Positions 44,698 to 54,713 of a DNA stretch of 64,000 nucleotides are shown in pieces (the stretch's first letter is position 1; every line of letters begins with the position of its first letter). The stretch lies in NCBI RefSeq assembly GCF_027943255.1, contig NC_072895.1:80478001-80542000 (forward strand). The letters run 5' to 3'. The stretch is from Anastrepha obliqua (Eukaryota; Arthropoda; Insecta; Diptera; Tephritidae). The notes below the pieces were generated by a model. It was given only the letters and a program-made list of their open reading frames with translations. It was not told the DNA's origin and did no database searches. The position numbers and the translations under genes are program-made.

Positions 44698-44726
<29 letters not shown>
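43823..44726. other. AT-rich spacer
   Basis: (TTA)n at about 43830-43843, and (TA)n at 44700-44728 directly before the next SINE. No gene recognised. Confidence 0.5.
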
Positions 44727-44731
<5 letters not shown>

Positions 44732-44918
44732 GGCGCGTACACCCTTTTTGGATGTCTGGCCGAGCTCCTCCTCCTATTTGTGGCGTGCGTCTTGATGTGG
44801 TTTCACAAATGGAGGGACCTACAGTTTCAAGCCAATTCTGAACGGCATATATTTTTATGAGGAGCTTTTCATTGGCATGGTAGTCATGCACCAACCCATT
44901 CGGTTACAGCGGCCACGA
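44727..44918 (-). repeat. SINE with internal deletion, next to (TA)n
   Basis: The minus-strand 3' end GGCGCGTACACCC lies beside a 28-bp TA microsatellite. The head GTAACCGAATGGGTTGGTGC is present, but the B box and about 100 bp of body are deleted. Confidence 0.7.
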
Positions 44919-45079
44919 TACAAAGATCGCTACTTTTGTTTGGTAGAACGGCCCTTTTTTATTTATTTTATAAATTCAATTATTTTCTTATAAAAATATA
45001 GTTCATACCACAACAAAAGCTAGATAAAGTAAAATTTTGAACTTTTTACTAAGAATTTTTAGAAAAACTTCGGTGCAGT

Positions 45080-45180
45080 TTCATAGATAATTGAATTTTG
45101 GCATAATAAAGTGCAAGTTTCAAAAATTGCGTTGATGTTTGACAATTTTTTCTGCTAACGATGTTGGGTGCTTTCTTCCA
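45080..45180 (+). repeat. dispersed AGTATAATAAAG repeat, copy 4
   Basis: GATAATTGAATTTTGGCATA then ATAAAGTGCAAGTTTC at 45086-45121 is followed by TTGCGTTGATGTTTGAC, the fullest example of the shared arrangement. Confidence 0.5.
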
Positions 45181-45229
45181 TATAAAAATGTGGAGTAAAC
45201 GCTAAATGGAGAAAATGCACAAGAGCGGG

Positions 45230-45310
45230 ACCAAAAAAATCAGTTTGATTTTTGATTTACTTGAAACTTTCACTTTATTATCAAAATTCAGTGATCTTTA
45301 AAACTGAAAT
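45230..45310 (-). repeat. dispersed AGTATAATAAAG repeat, copy 5, inverted
   Basis: The minus strand reads CACTGAATTTTGATAATAAA then GTGAAAGTTTCAAG, an inverted partner of copy 4 about 100 bp away. The pair could be the two ends of one foldback element. Confidence 0.45.
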
Positions 45311-46869
45311 TTTCAGAAATTCTGAATAAAAGGTGTCAAATTTTTCTGTAGTATGAATCGTGTTTTTATAAAATAATATAATTAATTAATTGAAATAAGA
45401 AAGTAAATAAATATATAAATAGTCAAAACTTGTCAACATATGGTGTGCACTTTCTTTTGACTGTAACTGTATATGATGTTTGTTGCACAAAAATTTGAAT
45501 GTTTGTTTCATTTTCACCGCCAAAATCCATCCGAGCAACAAACATCTTTTTTTGCTAGCACTTCAGTTATATTGAAATCCCACAAAGGCCAAGCAAAGTG
45601 AAAATATTAGATTTTTCCTTAGCGGATATGCGCCGAAGGCACAACCTGCCGAAACTTTCGAAACGAAATAATCGTAGTCTTTTTGCTCGCAAAAAACCAT
45701 CATTAAAAAATAGTACAGCAATGATGTATGATACTTATGAAGACATCGTCACAGTTGCCTAAGAAAACAGGCTGTTCATCACAATCACGCACCAAGAAGT
45801 TCATTTGGAATTGTAGTAGTGCACTTTAGGCTCGTAAGGTAATAGGCCCAACCATCTGAAATTCGAGACAAAATATTCTCATAGCCTTTTTACCCAAAAG
45901 AAGTTCAATCGCGAACGGTACTACAGCAATAAAAAGACACTGTCCCATTTGACTAGGAAGACAATATGTTATATTGTATATATCCTTTATAAATAATAAT
46001 AATAATAAATTTTATGAACAGAGCCACGAAATGTTGCCGTATTCAAGCTGACTTCCTGCATCTTTGTCCCAATGTTAAAACACGGCTTGGAAGAAAAATC
46101 CACCTTAAACAAATAGCTTAGCACCGATAAAGGAACACATTTTGGAGGTCAATTTTTGCAGGTACTAAAGAGGTAATGTTGGGAAAATATTTTACTAGCA
46201 CACATTGATCAAAATTATTTATATTTTCATTACTATTATTTTAGTTTAGTTTTCATTGTATTTTTTATGTTTTGTTTAACTCGGCTTTTCTTTTATACCA
46301 TAATTAACCACTGACTTTGAACACAAGACTTTTCTGTGTCACTTATACATCAATATTTAAAAGAAAGGAGTTATTGCATTGCATGGAGTTAGTTATTCTA
46401 AGGATCATTATTATTATTTATCATCTCATTTCTCAACAAAACTCCTCTTAAGAAAATAAAATAAATAACAAAAGCAGTTACTTTACCATTCACAACCAAA
46501 GCGCACTTAACAACACATTCTCGCTAGTTGCAATCAAGTAAAAATGTCTTTTTCGACTTCAATCACGCATATTCACAAAAAGAAGCACTTAAATGCATTA
46601 AAAGGGTGATTTTGCAATTTGCAAACATTTTTTAGCCTCCAACATCGGTTCACTCAAGCATTGCTTCTTTGTTTACTTGCACTACATTTCAATCTAGAAT
46701 ACTTCGAACAATCCATTCTTCAACATAGCTTTACCTTCTGCAAACTGCCAAATAGACCAATAAATATTACACTGTTATTCGCATTCACGCGTATTTTTTT
46801 CTGTGCTATAACTTCTCACTAATCACCACTTCGCTTTCAAGCTAAAGTACCGCACGCTACGAAATTATC

Positions 46870-46910
46870 AAACGTACTGTCGCAGCAGTTGGCAAACTTT
46901 TATATTTTAC
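46870..46910 (-). promoter_or_regulatory. possible TATA-type core promoter
   Basis: The minus strand has TATAAAAG at 46904-46897, with an initiator-like ACAGT 24-28 bp downstream (46880-46876). The flanking 46840-47240 block is richer in GC than the rest of the window. No downstream exon was identified, so this rests on a short motif pair. Confidence 0.2.
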
Positions 46911-46982
46911 GGCTCAAATCTACTAACTTTTTCAATTTGCGCCAAACCGACGATTGATTGACGGCTAACGGTCTGTGTTAAA

Positions 46983-47237
46983 TTGTTCGCTCTTCCACTG
47001 CCAATACTCGTGAGCAACGCAAACGCGGCTATGTCGAATGCGAAATACGTCCGAAAACGAAAAATTAGTGAGAAGCAGCGTAAGTTGCGAATTTCGAAGC
47101 GTTCGACGCAGCCATCAAAGCTGTGGCAGCTGTTGGCGCAGCCGAATACAACAAATGCTGAGCGTGTGGAAAGAAAAGCCGAGTGTGACGATGCATGCAG
47201 CCAGCGAAATTTATTTAGTACCTGTATGTTGTGCTAA
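46983..47237 (+). other. unrecognised 84-codon ORF in GC-richer block
   Basis: MFALPLPILVSNANAAMSNA starts a short ORF rich in Lys, Arg and Ser. The next frame is also open at 47038-47241. Neither matches a family I know. The block stands out in base composition, so it may be a host 5' exon or regulatory DNA, but no splice or homology evidence supports a gene. Confidence 0.2.
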
Positions 47238-47568
47238 GTAAGCCTAAAGTAATCGCTAATGAGTTTGCATGTATTATGAACTTATGTTTATACACTGAAT
47301 ATACTAAAGAGCTTGAATGATAAAGACACAGGCGATTAGGTATCATACAACTCAATAAACATCATCTGATAAAAGATGCAAAGAATCACTCTGATATACA
47401 TAACTACAATGTTAGTTACACAATAACGCGCATGCACATTAAGGTTGTTCTTATATGTTAGAAACTGGCTGTTATAATTAAGAGTAGGGCGAATTTCAAA
47501 CTAGTGCTTGATTTATTGTTGAAAATCAGTATGCATGCAATGTGTTATACAGCTACATATACAGTGCA

Positions 47569-48304
47569 TTAATAACTATAGAGCAAGGACTTATTATTTA
47601 TTATTACTACTGTGGGCAAAAAGTAAGGTGAATTTATTTGTCAAAGTTCGCGGGATTAAAATTTCACTATAATTATTTTAGCAGTAATATATTTACGGTT
47701 GTGTTTACCAAACGACCAAGAGTGCATTTTTCGATTTTTACAATGTCTGATTTGATTGAGCAGAGAAGTGCCATCAAATTTTGTTTGCGGAATGAAATTT
47801 CGGCTGCGGAAACGTTTAGCATGTTGCCGAAGGCATTTGGTGATCGACACCAACCGCTTAGAGGCATACCTAGAAGATGCGCCTTTTGCAGTACCAAAAG
47901 CGTCCCTGTCCGCACAGTATGGCAATGCAGAACATGCCACGTTCCTCTTTGCCTCCGAAAAGGAAAGACATATTTTTCAGATTTTCACAAGAAATAATTG
48001 TTTGTAAATTTATTACCAAATTTTGTATTGTCTTTTTTCTAAAAATAAATAAAAAAGTGAAGTAATTGAGTGCATTAGTTTTAATAAATTTTTGTACCCT
48101 TCAGTCATGGTGGTTACTGGTGGTGACCACCTCGTTTCTCAAAAACCTAACGATAAATATTTTTTTTTTTGCATTCGTGTGTTACTTGTATTCCATATTC
48201 ACCAATTAACAACAAAAAATAAATTTTTTATGTCGCAGTAAAGAGCGTGACGGAAAGAGTTAATAACTATAGAGCAAGAACTTATTATTAATTATTATAA
48301 CTAC
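47569..48304 (+). mobile_element. mariner/piggyBac chimaeric insertion between direct repeats
   Basis: TTAATAACTATAGAGCAAG... occurs at 47569-47610 and again at 48260-48304, about 90 percent identical over 42-45 bp, and both copies begin with TTAA. After the first copy, ACTA runs into CTGTGGGCAAAAAGTAAGG, a mariner-type end and leader. Before the second copy lies GCAGTAAAGAGCGTGACGG then AAAGAG|TTAA, which fits a piggyBac-type right end with its TTAA target. The second copy retains the empty mariner site (AACTACATTT). Confidence 0.65.
47743..47997 (+). CDS. chimaeric ORF: mariner N-terminus plus piggyBac Cys-rich domain
   Basis: This 84-codon ORF starts at the Met expected for a mariner transposase (a longer in-frame Met at 47638 lies in the leader). 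Residues 1-34, MSDLIEQRSAIKFCLRNEIS through LPKAFGD, match the first HTH of mariner. From residue 35 it switches to RHQPLRGIPRRCAFCSTK and WQCRTCHVPLC, with C46, C49, C62, C65, C70 and H82. This is the pattern of the C-terminal Cys-rich (RING/PHD-like) domain of piggyBac transposases. The second Cys of the final pair is replaced (LCLRKGK). No catalytic domain is present. Whether it is expressed is unknown. Confidence 0.6.
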   Translation: MSDLIEQRSAIKFCLRNEISAAETFSMLPKAFGDRHQPLRGIPRRCAFCSTKSVPVRTVWQCRTCHVPLCLRKGKTYFSDFHKK

Positions 48305-48324
48305 ATTTTTATTTTTTTAATTTT

Positions 48325-48420
48325 TCAAGGCCAGGGTTATATGTAGACCATTGAATTTTAGTATAATAAAAAACAAGTTTGAAGAGGCTCCAAATTCGCG
48401 TTGATTTTTGATTTTTTTTT
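48325..48420 (+). repeat. dispersed AGTATAATAAA repeat, copy 6
   Basis: GGCCAGGGTTATATGTAGAC then CATTGAATTTTAGTATAATA at about 48329-48368 is followed by AATTCGCGTTGATTTTTG. Confidence 0.5.
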
Positions 48421-48489
48421 TTATGTTTATGAAATTTTGTTGAATATTTTTTTTAATTTTGATCTTTTCAATGGAAATTTTTCTAAAAA

Positions 48490-48620
48490 TTATAGGCCAG
48501 GGTTATAAACCAATGAGTTTTAGTACAATAAAGTACAAGTGACTTTGAAATGGATCCAAAATCGCGTAAATTTTCGAAAATCCTTTTGATGTTGAGCATA
48601 TCGAGCATACGTGAAATACG
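48490..48620 (+). repeat. dispersed AGTACAATAAAG repeat, copy 7
   Basis: GGCCAGGGTTATAAACCAAT then GAGTTTTAGTACAATAAAG at 48496-48533 is a second copy in direct orientation 167 bp after copy 6, followed by AAAATCGCGTAAATTTTCG. Confidence 0.5.
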
Positions 48621-48789
48621 GGAAAATGCACAATGCCACTGCAAAAATATATAAAATTTCGTTGAAATTTGTTTAATATCCACAAAGTTTCTCACTTGGA
48701 TTTCTATAGTTTTTGTAGAAACATCAACATTTTATACAAAGAATATGACTATAAAAATAAATCAGAGAAAGTTAAATTGTCAAAATTTG

Positions 48790-49130
48790 TCAACAAGTCC
48801 CTGAATTATGGTTATTTAACGCACTGTATGTTATGTCGTAGCCGACCATGCCACGCTGGTACGTGTTGCTGTTTTCATTGGTTCATTTTTTGCCTTCGAA
48901 TGAAATTGTGGATGACCGGAAATTTCCCAAGCACTCAGGCAACATTTCCCATAGCACTTATGGTCTAGAAAGATTTAATGGATGTCGGTGTCGTTATGGC
49001 AGCATAAACATACCCCATACATGTATGGGAACAGTGCTGGAGCAAAATCCTTGGCTGGATATACTTATAAATCCGTGTCATTCCGGTAACATACAACTAA
49101 CTAGCATTGAATTGAGGATTTAACAAATAG
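48790..49130. repeat. GC-richer repeat-like block
   Basis: ACCCCATACATGTATGGG (palindrome, 49013-49031) and GGCTGGATATACTTATAAAT with TTCCGGTAACATAC stand out from the surroundings. I associate this wording with a widespread dipteran repeat, but cannot name it. No ORF is supported. Confidence 0.3.
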
Positions 49131-49439
49131 GCGGAGACAGGAGTTGTGAGGATTCATTCCACCTCTGCAAACTTCACAGATTTTTTAAGAATCTTAGCAG
49201 GTTGTCGAGAGGAACAGAATGTAGCTTCTCTCAATACATCCGATCCAAAAAATTATCTTCAAAGTCTGGCGATAGCCAAACAGCGGCAGAGAAAATTCTG
49301 TATAGAATTTTCAGCTTCAAAACAAGATGTACGCAGTGGATTGCCGATGATACCTATGGAGACCAAATGTCGTCCTCATGATTATGCGCCATCATTATTC
49401 CTGTACGGCCCGTAGCCCACTCTTCTTCTGTCTGAGAAG

Positions 49440-49710
49440 GAAGTTTGCTACCACACTGCCAGACCTTTTCGTGAAACATTTGGTTGTTTTACAGGCGTTT
49501 GTATTGCTCGCCTATTCCCGCTATACTTGACCATAAAATTGATTCCGATCGAAGTATACACTCCGAAATTTCACTGATTCTACAACCAGTTCATTGCCTC
49601 GAACGCCACGGTGACCCGGCACAAACATAAGCACATTCCACCTTGCATCAGAGTTTAGCCTCAACTACAAGTATATTTTTGGACTATCCTTGAAGAAGTG
49701 CGAACGAGTG
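49440..49710 (-). pseudogene. RNase H non-LTR debris
   Basis: The minus strand reads LMFVPGHRGVRGNELVVESV, the His block of an RNase H domain (V.GHxGxxGNExAD), with the usual Ala-Asp changed to Val-Val. Upstream is a degenerate DKELAITGMGTRSHFF segment. Frameshifts surround it and no other domains are legible. Confidence 0.5.
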
Positions 49711-51216
49711 CCCATTCCCGTAATAGCCAGTTCTTTGTCAAGTGCGTGTATTATATGAGCTACTTGGATGGCTTTTAAGCATGAAAATGATAAAAGCAAG
49801 TGCTTTTTAGAAATTACTGCCCTTAGCAAAAAATACCAAACCTTCAAGTTCTTTGATATGAAAAAAAATGTCGATGCCGTTTAAAGTTGGCATACAACTG
49901 ATGCGCCCATCCTTAACTGGAAAAATGTTATTTATATACTTGGAAGATTCATAAGATTATTCTGAAACGTTAGCTGGCGCTGCCATCGATTTATTTAGAA
50001 AAATCGTATTTATAATCCAGAATATAAATCAGCGTCATGTATATTAAGTTTGCAAAAAAAGGACCGATAGGTGGCGCTTAGGTAGATTAGAGGGGTAAGA
50101 GAAAACTTGGTTAGGTTTCGAATCATTCATATTGAGAAGCTTCCAAAAGACTCTAGCTTTCCTTTGTCTAGATTTTGCAATTATAATCAATAAGGCACAG
50201 GATAAACACTGGATCTTGTTTAGAATCCTTATGTTTTCACACAGTCAATTATACCTGTTCTAAAGATACTTCAATAAAAGTCGTGTGCTTCTCCGGTGTC
50301 ACGACGGCTACAGCTGTAAACAGTCGCATTCCTGCCAAGTGATAACAAAAAGAATGATTTATTATATAATTGAATATACCTCGATACCTAATTTAAAAAG
50401 ACCTCGAACACCACAAAACTTTACTAACTTTGAAGAAGGGCTTTTGAAATTTGTATGAATGTAACCTGGAACTTCCCGTAAATTTTAGTGTTGCCCTCAT
50501 AATTCTTCATAATGTCAAGGGAAGTCAAGAATTTGATCACTGAAAAATGATAATAGCAGTGTAGGTATAATTCTCTTTTGCAGCCAAGTTAAGTAAAAAG
50601 TTAGATATAAATGTATTTGATCACGGAACTGGTTTAAGTGGAATGTAGGTGATGTACTGTAAGTAACTTTCAATTACTGAAAAATATTGTTCGTTATGAA
50701 TAATTTCATTTTATTTTTCATATTGATTTCTTCCTGCGATTAAGTAAAAAAATGCGCTTACCTACGGAGTAGAAACTATCTCTTATGCCAAATATGTCAG
50801 CCGTGGCTAAATCGCTGAGTGCAATTCGTTCAAAAAATTTGTGTAAGTTAATTTAATTTAAATTTTATTTATCTCTACGGTGCTTAAATTTGACAAAGCT
50901 ACTAATTTGCTGAATCCCGTGGTTTCGATATTTTTGATGTTTCTACTTTCCGCGTTTAAGGGAATGCCCTAATAGTGTGCAACACATATGACATTTTCGT
51001 TGTCGATAAAAACAAAAAAAAACTAACATGGAACAGAAATACACTTACTCATATCCGTATGGTTTACAGCTTTCAGTAATCACTGCGATTGGATAAATAT
51101 GTACTAGCCCTGAAGGTATTCTATACGATACCTCTGAGGCAGAAGCAGATTCTCTCCACGTGGAGAAATACTAGGCTTGATTTCATGTTCTTAATTAGTT
51201 CTTGGTAGAAGAAGAA
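49711..51216. other. spacer, nothing recognised
   Basis: No gene, RNA or repeat family was recognised in these 1.5 kb. Confidence 0.4.
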
Positions 51217-51446
51217 GGCGGCCGCCGTAGCCGAATGGGTTGGTGAGTGACTACCATTCGGAATTCACAGAGAGAACGTAGGTCCGAATCTCGGTAAAAC
51301 ACCAAAATCAAGAAAAAGTTTTTTCTAATAGCGGTCGCCCCTCAGTAGGCAATGGCAAAACTCAAGAACAACATCAAGACGCACGCCACAAATAAGAGGA
51401 GGAGCTCAGCCAAACACCCGGAAAGGGTGTACGCGCCAATTATTTA
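51217..51446 (+). repeat. SINE with body deletion
   Basis: It has the best-preserved head: GGCGGCCGCCGTAGCCGAAT, GGGTTGGTGAGTGACTACC, then B box GGTCCGAATCTC. About 65 bp are missing between AATGGCAAAACTC and AACAACATCAAGACGC. It ends GGGTGTACGCGCCAATTATT. Confidence 0.8.
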
Positions 51447-51900
51447 ATCGATTTAAAAATCGCCCATTGCTCTATGAAAATCATATTCTAGGGATCAAAA
51501 TAAGAAACTTTGCCGAAGGAACCATACCTCTAAAACGAATTCTGATGTCCCCCAATTTGGGGGAAAAAATCGTTTTGGGGTTCTATAAAAAATAGTTAAT
51601 ACAAAAAAAATTATTTCATAATTGGTTGTTATTCCCTGACCAATTATGAAGAGAAACTGAGTTATCCGGTTAAAATATATTCATTTTCCAGGTTTTTACA
51701 TGAAATCTACGAAAAAGTATTTTTTTCCCATGCAAAATACATGGGATATTTCAAAGCCCCGGCGGCACCATTAAATATGGTCTGATTAAAAAAAAAAAAA
51801 ATACGGGTCTTTTTATTTTTCATTCTTTACCATTATGGGGGGCGGCAGCATAAAAATTTTAATATAAATTTTTTCCCATGCATTTTTGGACCACCCTAAT
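51447..51900. repeat. unidentified block with G/C runs
   Basis: It directly follows a SINE end and contains GATGTCCCCCAATTTGGGGG, AAAGCCCCGGCGGCACC and TATGGGGGGCGGCAGC, plus the palindrome TTTTCCCATG...CATGGGATATTT. It is bounded by TA-rich sequence near 51898. No ORF or ends were found. It does not resemble any family I can name. Confidence 0.4.
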
Positions 51901-52295
51901 ATATATATATCCTTTCCTTGTCTTGTGTAGATGGCTTGATAAGTACTCGTAGTGTAATCGATAGCTTCGTATTACTGCTAGCTATTCAATTTCAATTTCG
52001 TATTCCTGCGAGAACACTTCGTTTTAATTTTCTTTTTTATCTCTAGACCCTCAACACAAATTACACAAGAAATTTCCCATTAGTGAGTTCACTTCGAGAA
52101 CTCAACGAGATTTCGAACTCTATTTTGCTTGATTTTTCTTTGCGCAAGATGCGTTTTCTAAATTATTGAACTCAATTTTATTTTAGTCATTAGTCATTTG
52201 TTTTGTTTTAGTCAGTAAGAACCTTTGTAGCTTATTGACTTCTTCGAGATAAATAATTAAATAAACGAACAAAAAGTCAAATACACATAAAAGAT
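51901..52295. other. spacer
   Basis: Nothing recognised. Confidence 0.4.
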
Positions 52296-52505
52296 ATTTC
52301 CACAGCTTTATTCCGGACAACTAGTAAGTGCAGTACTCAGTCAACATTAAGTGTGATGTACTTCACCCTAGACAAAGTGCACTGTCTGAATGCCTACCTT
52401 TTCCATGTACTCCGCCCACAGAAAGTGTTTCGTCGTCAGTCCAACTAGCTGCCTACAGTCCCTTCTGCTTAATGGCAAGAAGATCTGCGACAGTCGGACT
52501 GTTTA
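52296..52505 (-). pseudogene. 3' end of the RNase H non-LTR family
   Basis: AACTAGTAAGTGCAGTACTC, CAACATTAAGTGTGATGTAC and CTTCTGCTTAATGGCAAGAA match the 29.3-29.7 kb copy with small changes and a ~150-bp deletion. The minus strand has AATAAA close to its 3' end (about 52310), and no long poly(A) tract follows it. Confidence 0.65.
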
Positions 52506-53269
52506 GGCGAGCTTTATATTCATGTAATCGGAAAAAACCAAACATCTGTTTATCAAACCTCGAAAGTATTTTCAATGTAGAGCGAGAACGTTAATATAAA
52601 AAAACTTTAACATAGCTTTTTCTGTTTATGAAAGTGTTGAAGTTCGCCTACTGTAAGTTTGGCGATGTTTGTTCAGTAACGTCACCGGTTGTCGCAGCCT
52701 GCTCTTCTATTAGCCTTGACTCTAACCAATTCGGAAAAAAAAAACAAAACAAAACAAAATAATAATAAATAATGATAATTAACACGAACTCCTCTATGCC
52801 CTGCCCCCATGAAGAGTAGAATCCTCAGAGCGAGGAAATTTTTAATTGCAATAAATTGGTTGCGCTAATGCGCAAATGCACACCCCACCCAATTTTTGTT
52901 GAACTTTTGTTTCTCGACATGTGACGGGTAAACATTTAAAATCAATGTAATCATTTAGCGCAATTATTATGATTTTGTCGAGATTTTTTGTTCATCATAT
53001 TTTGAGCTTTGAAACCAGTTTTTTTTCGGGCACTTGCACCTTAAATTTCTTCGAAAACCAATATACAATATATTTTTTCTATACTAAATACAAACGTAGG
53101 TATGTATATTTTCATTTAGGTAGAAATGTATGTATGTAGCTCAGCATTCAAACACTTCTATTACAAGTAAATTAATTAGCATTTTGAAACTTAAACGTGT
53201 ATTTGGTTTTACATATTGAAAATTGTATGCAGTGACAGAAAGTATATTACACTCGTTCTTGTATATTTT
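52506..53269. other. spacer
   Basis: An AAAACAAAACAAAACAAAAT tract at 52739-52760. No gene recognised. Confidence 0.4.
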
Positions 53270-53425
53270 TACTTGGTGCGTAAATGCTTCCAAGCTTTTT
53301 TCATGCCAGAAATGCATTCAGAGGTTTACCATTGCATGTTATTAGGAACATTTTTTTTCTGTCATTTGATGTTTTATGCGTACAGTAGCTTTCGAACTCG
53401 AGCTTGGCTACGGCGAGTGTACTAA
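53270..53425 (-). repeat. SINE, highly degenerate
   Basis: TTTTTTCATGCCAGAAATGC, AGAGGTTTACCATTGC and ATTTGATGTTTTATGCG correspond to the SINE body on the minus strand. CTTTCGAACTCGAG retains a B-box-like core, and GGCTACGGCG is the remains of the head. Confidence 0.5.
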
Positions 53426-53589
53426 ACTTGCATTTGAATATCGGTAGTATAGATTTCACTTCAAGCCATGGCACTGTCCATTGAGATATAATACATTTTC
53501 TTGTTCATAAGGTTTTCCACAATGCGATGTTGAGTTTCTCTCTAAATAACAAAGATCTCTGTCTGAGAGTTAGAAAAAGTAAATACTTA

Positions 53590-54696
53590 TGAGGGGGATT
53601 CAAAGAGTACCCGTCTTAGAAATGAATACACAATTTTTTCAAAAACATTTTTTTTTGTTTTTCATCATAATACCTTTTTAGAAAGATAGCTTTCTCCCAG
53701 CGCTCCGGCCATTTTTTAACTCCTCCAAAAAATAGTATTTATCGAGCCTTTCAAAATACGCCTCTGTCTCGGCAAGGGCTCCTCATTTGAATTACATTTT
53801 TCCCCCGCGAGTCTTTTCTTCATATTAGGGAACAAGAAAAAGTCACAGAGAGCGAGATCGGGTGTATACGGCAGCAATTCATAACGTAATTCATGCAGTT
53901 TGGCGGCTACAACTCCGGACGAATGTGCTGGTGCGAGATCCTTCAATTTTTTGTGAAAGCGGTCCAATAATTCACTGTAGTAATGTCCAGTGATCGTTCT
54001 TCCGTTTTCTAAAACATCCATGCGGATGACGCCGTTCGCATCCCAAAAAATCGTCGCCATGACCTTTCCGGCCGATGGCACTGTCTTCGTCTTCTTTGGA
54101 GCAGATTCACCGGAAGAAATCCATTGTTGTTGCCTAGTTTCATCAACGGTACCAACGGTAAATTGCTCCAAACACTGCTTCGAGGTTAACAGCCGCATCC
54201 GCTTGTTGTTGCTTGTGAGCAATCGCGACAGCCATCGGGCCGACAATTCGTTCATCGCCAACTTTTCATGTCAAATATTAATTGCCGTTCGGTCAACACA
54301 CCTATGGCCTCCGTTACTTCGCGCACTTTCGTTCGTTGTTCAGCGAGAATCATGTCGCGGACTTTTGAATGATTTCCTCGGTAATCACATCTGCCGGGCG
54401 TCCTGGTCGCTTATCAAAAACAGATGTTCGCCCACGTTTAAATTCGTTGAACCAATATCTAACTTTACTTTTATCTCCCCGAATTTTTTCCCCATTCAAA
54501 AAAAATACGAATTATCGAATGATACTGCTCTTTTTTCACCTTAGCGAAAATCACGAAACACGTCTTATTTGAATAGCTGCTAAATCCAGACTAATCTATC
54601 AATCAGCTTGAAATTTGTTTTGCCCATGATGCTAATACCAACTTCCATCAGGAACGCCCTCTGTCATCAAACACGGGACATATTGAACTGCCCTCG
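53590..54696 (-). pseudogene. mariner element, degenerate, DD34D-type
   Basis: The ends TGAGGGGGATTCAAAGAGTA and the inverse of TATTGAACTGCCCTCG are related, with TA at 53588-53589 and 54697-54698. On the minus strand a 181-codon ORF (54261-53716) shows GTVDETRQQQWISSGE (first Asp), KVMATIFWDANGVIRMDVLE, TGHYYSELLDRFHKKLKD and APAHSSGVVAAKLHELRYEL. About 20 residues with the second Asp are deleted before APAHSS. YTPDLALCDFFLFPNMKKRL holds the third Asp. The HTH half (54262-54600) is frameshifted but shows EFKRGRTSVFDKRPGRPAD. Confidence 0.8.
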
Positions 54697-54713
54697 TATA
54701 TCTGCATAAGAAT

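Larger units (their letters stand above)
44919..46860. other. AT-rich spacer with inverted dispersed repeats
   Basis: Two opposite copies of the AGTATAATAAAG repeat lie at 45080-45180 and 45230-45310. An (ATA)n tract is near 45996-46012. The block at 45480-46180 is less AT-rich but shows no recognisable coding pattern. Confidence 0.4.

Noticed and set aside
51217..51300. tRNA gene, suggested by A and B boxes
   Set aside because: The same head recurs in several copies joined to a constant body ending GCGCCAATTAT, and it does not close a full cloverleaf. It is a SINE head.
51447..51900. Integrated viral sequence
   Set aside because: No ORF or viral motif is visible. The block is kept as an unidentified repeat.
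53990..54544. 184-codon plus-strand ORF
   Set aside because: Antisense to the mariner relic at 53590-54696, which shows transposase motifs on the minus strand.
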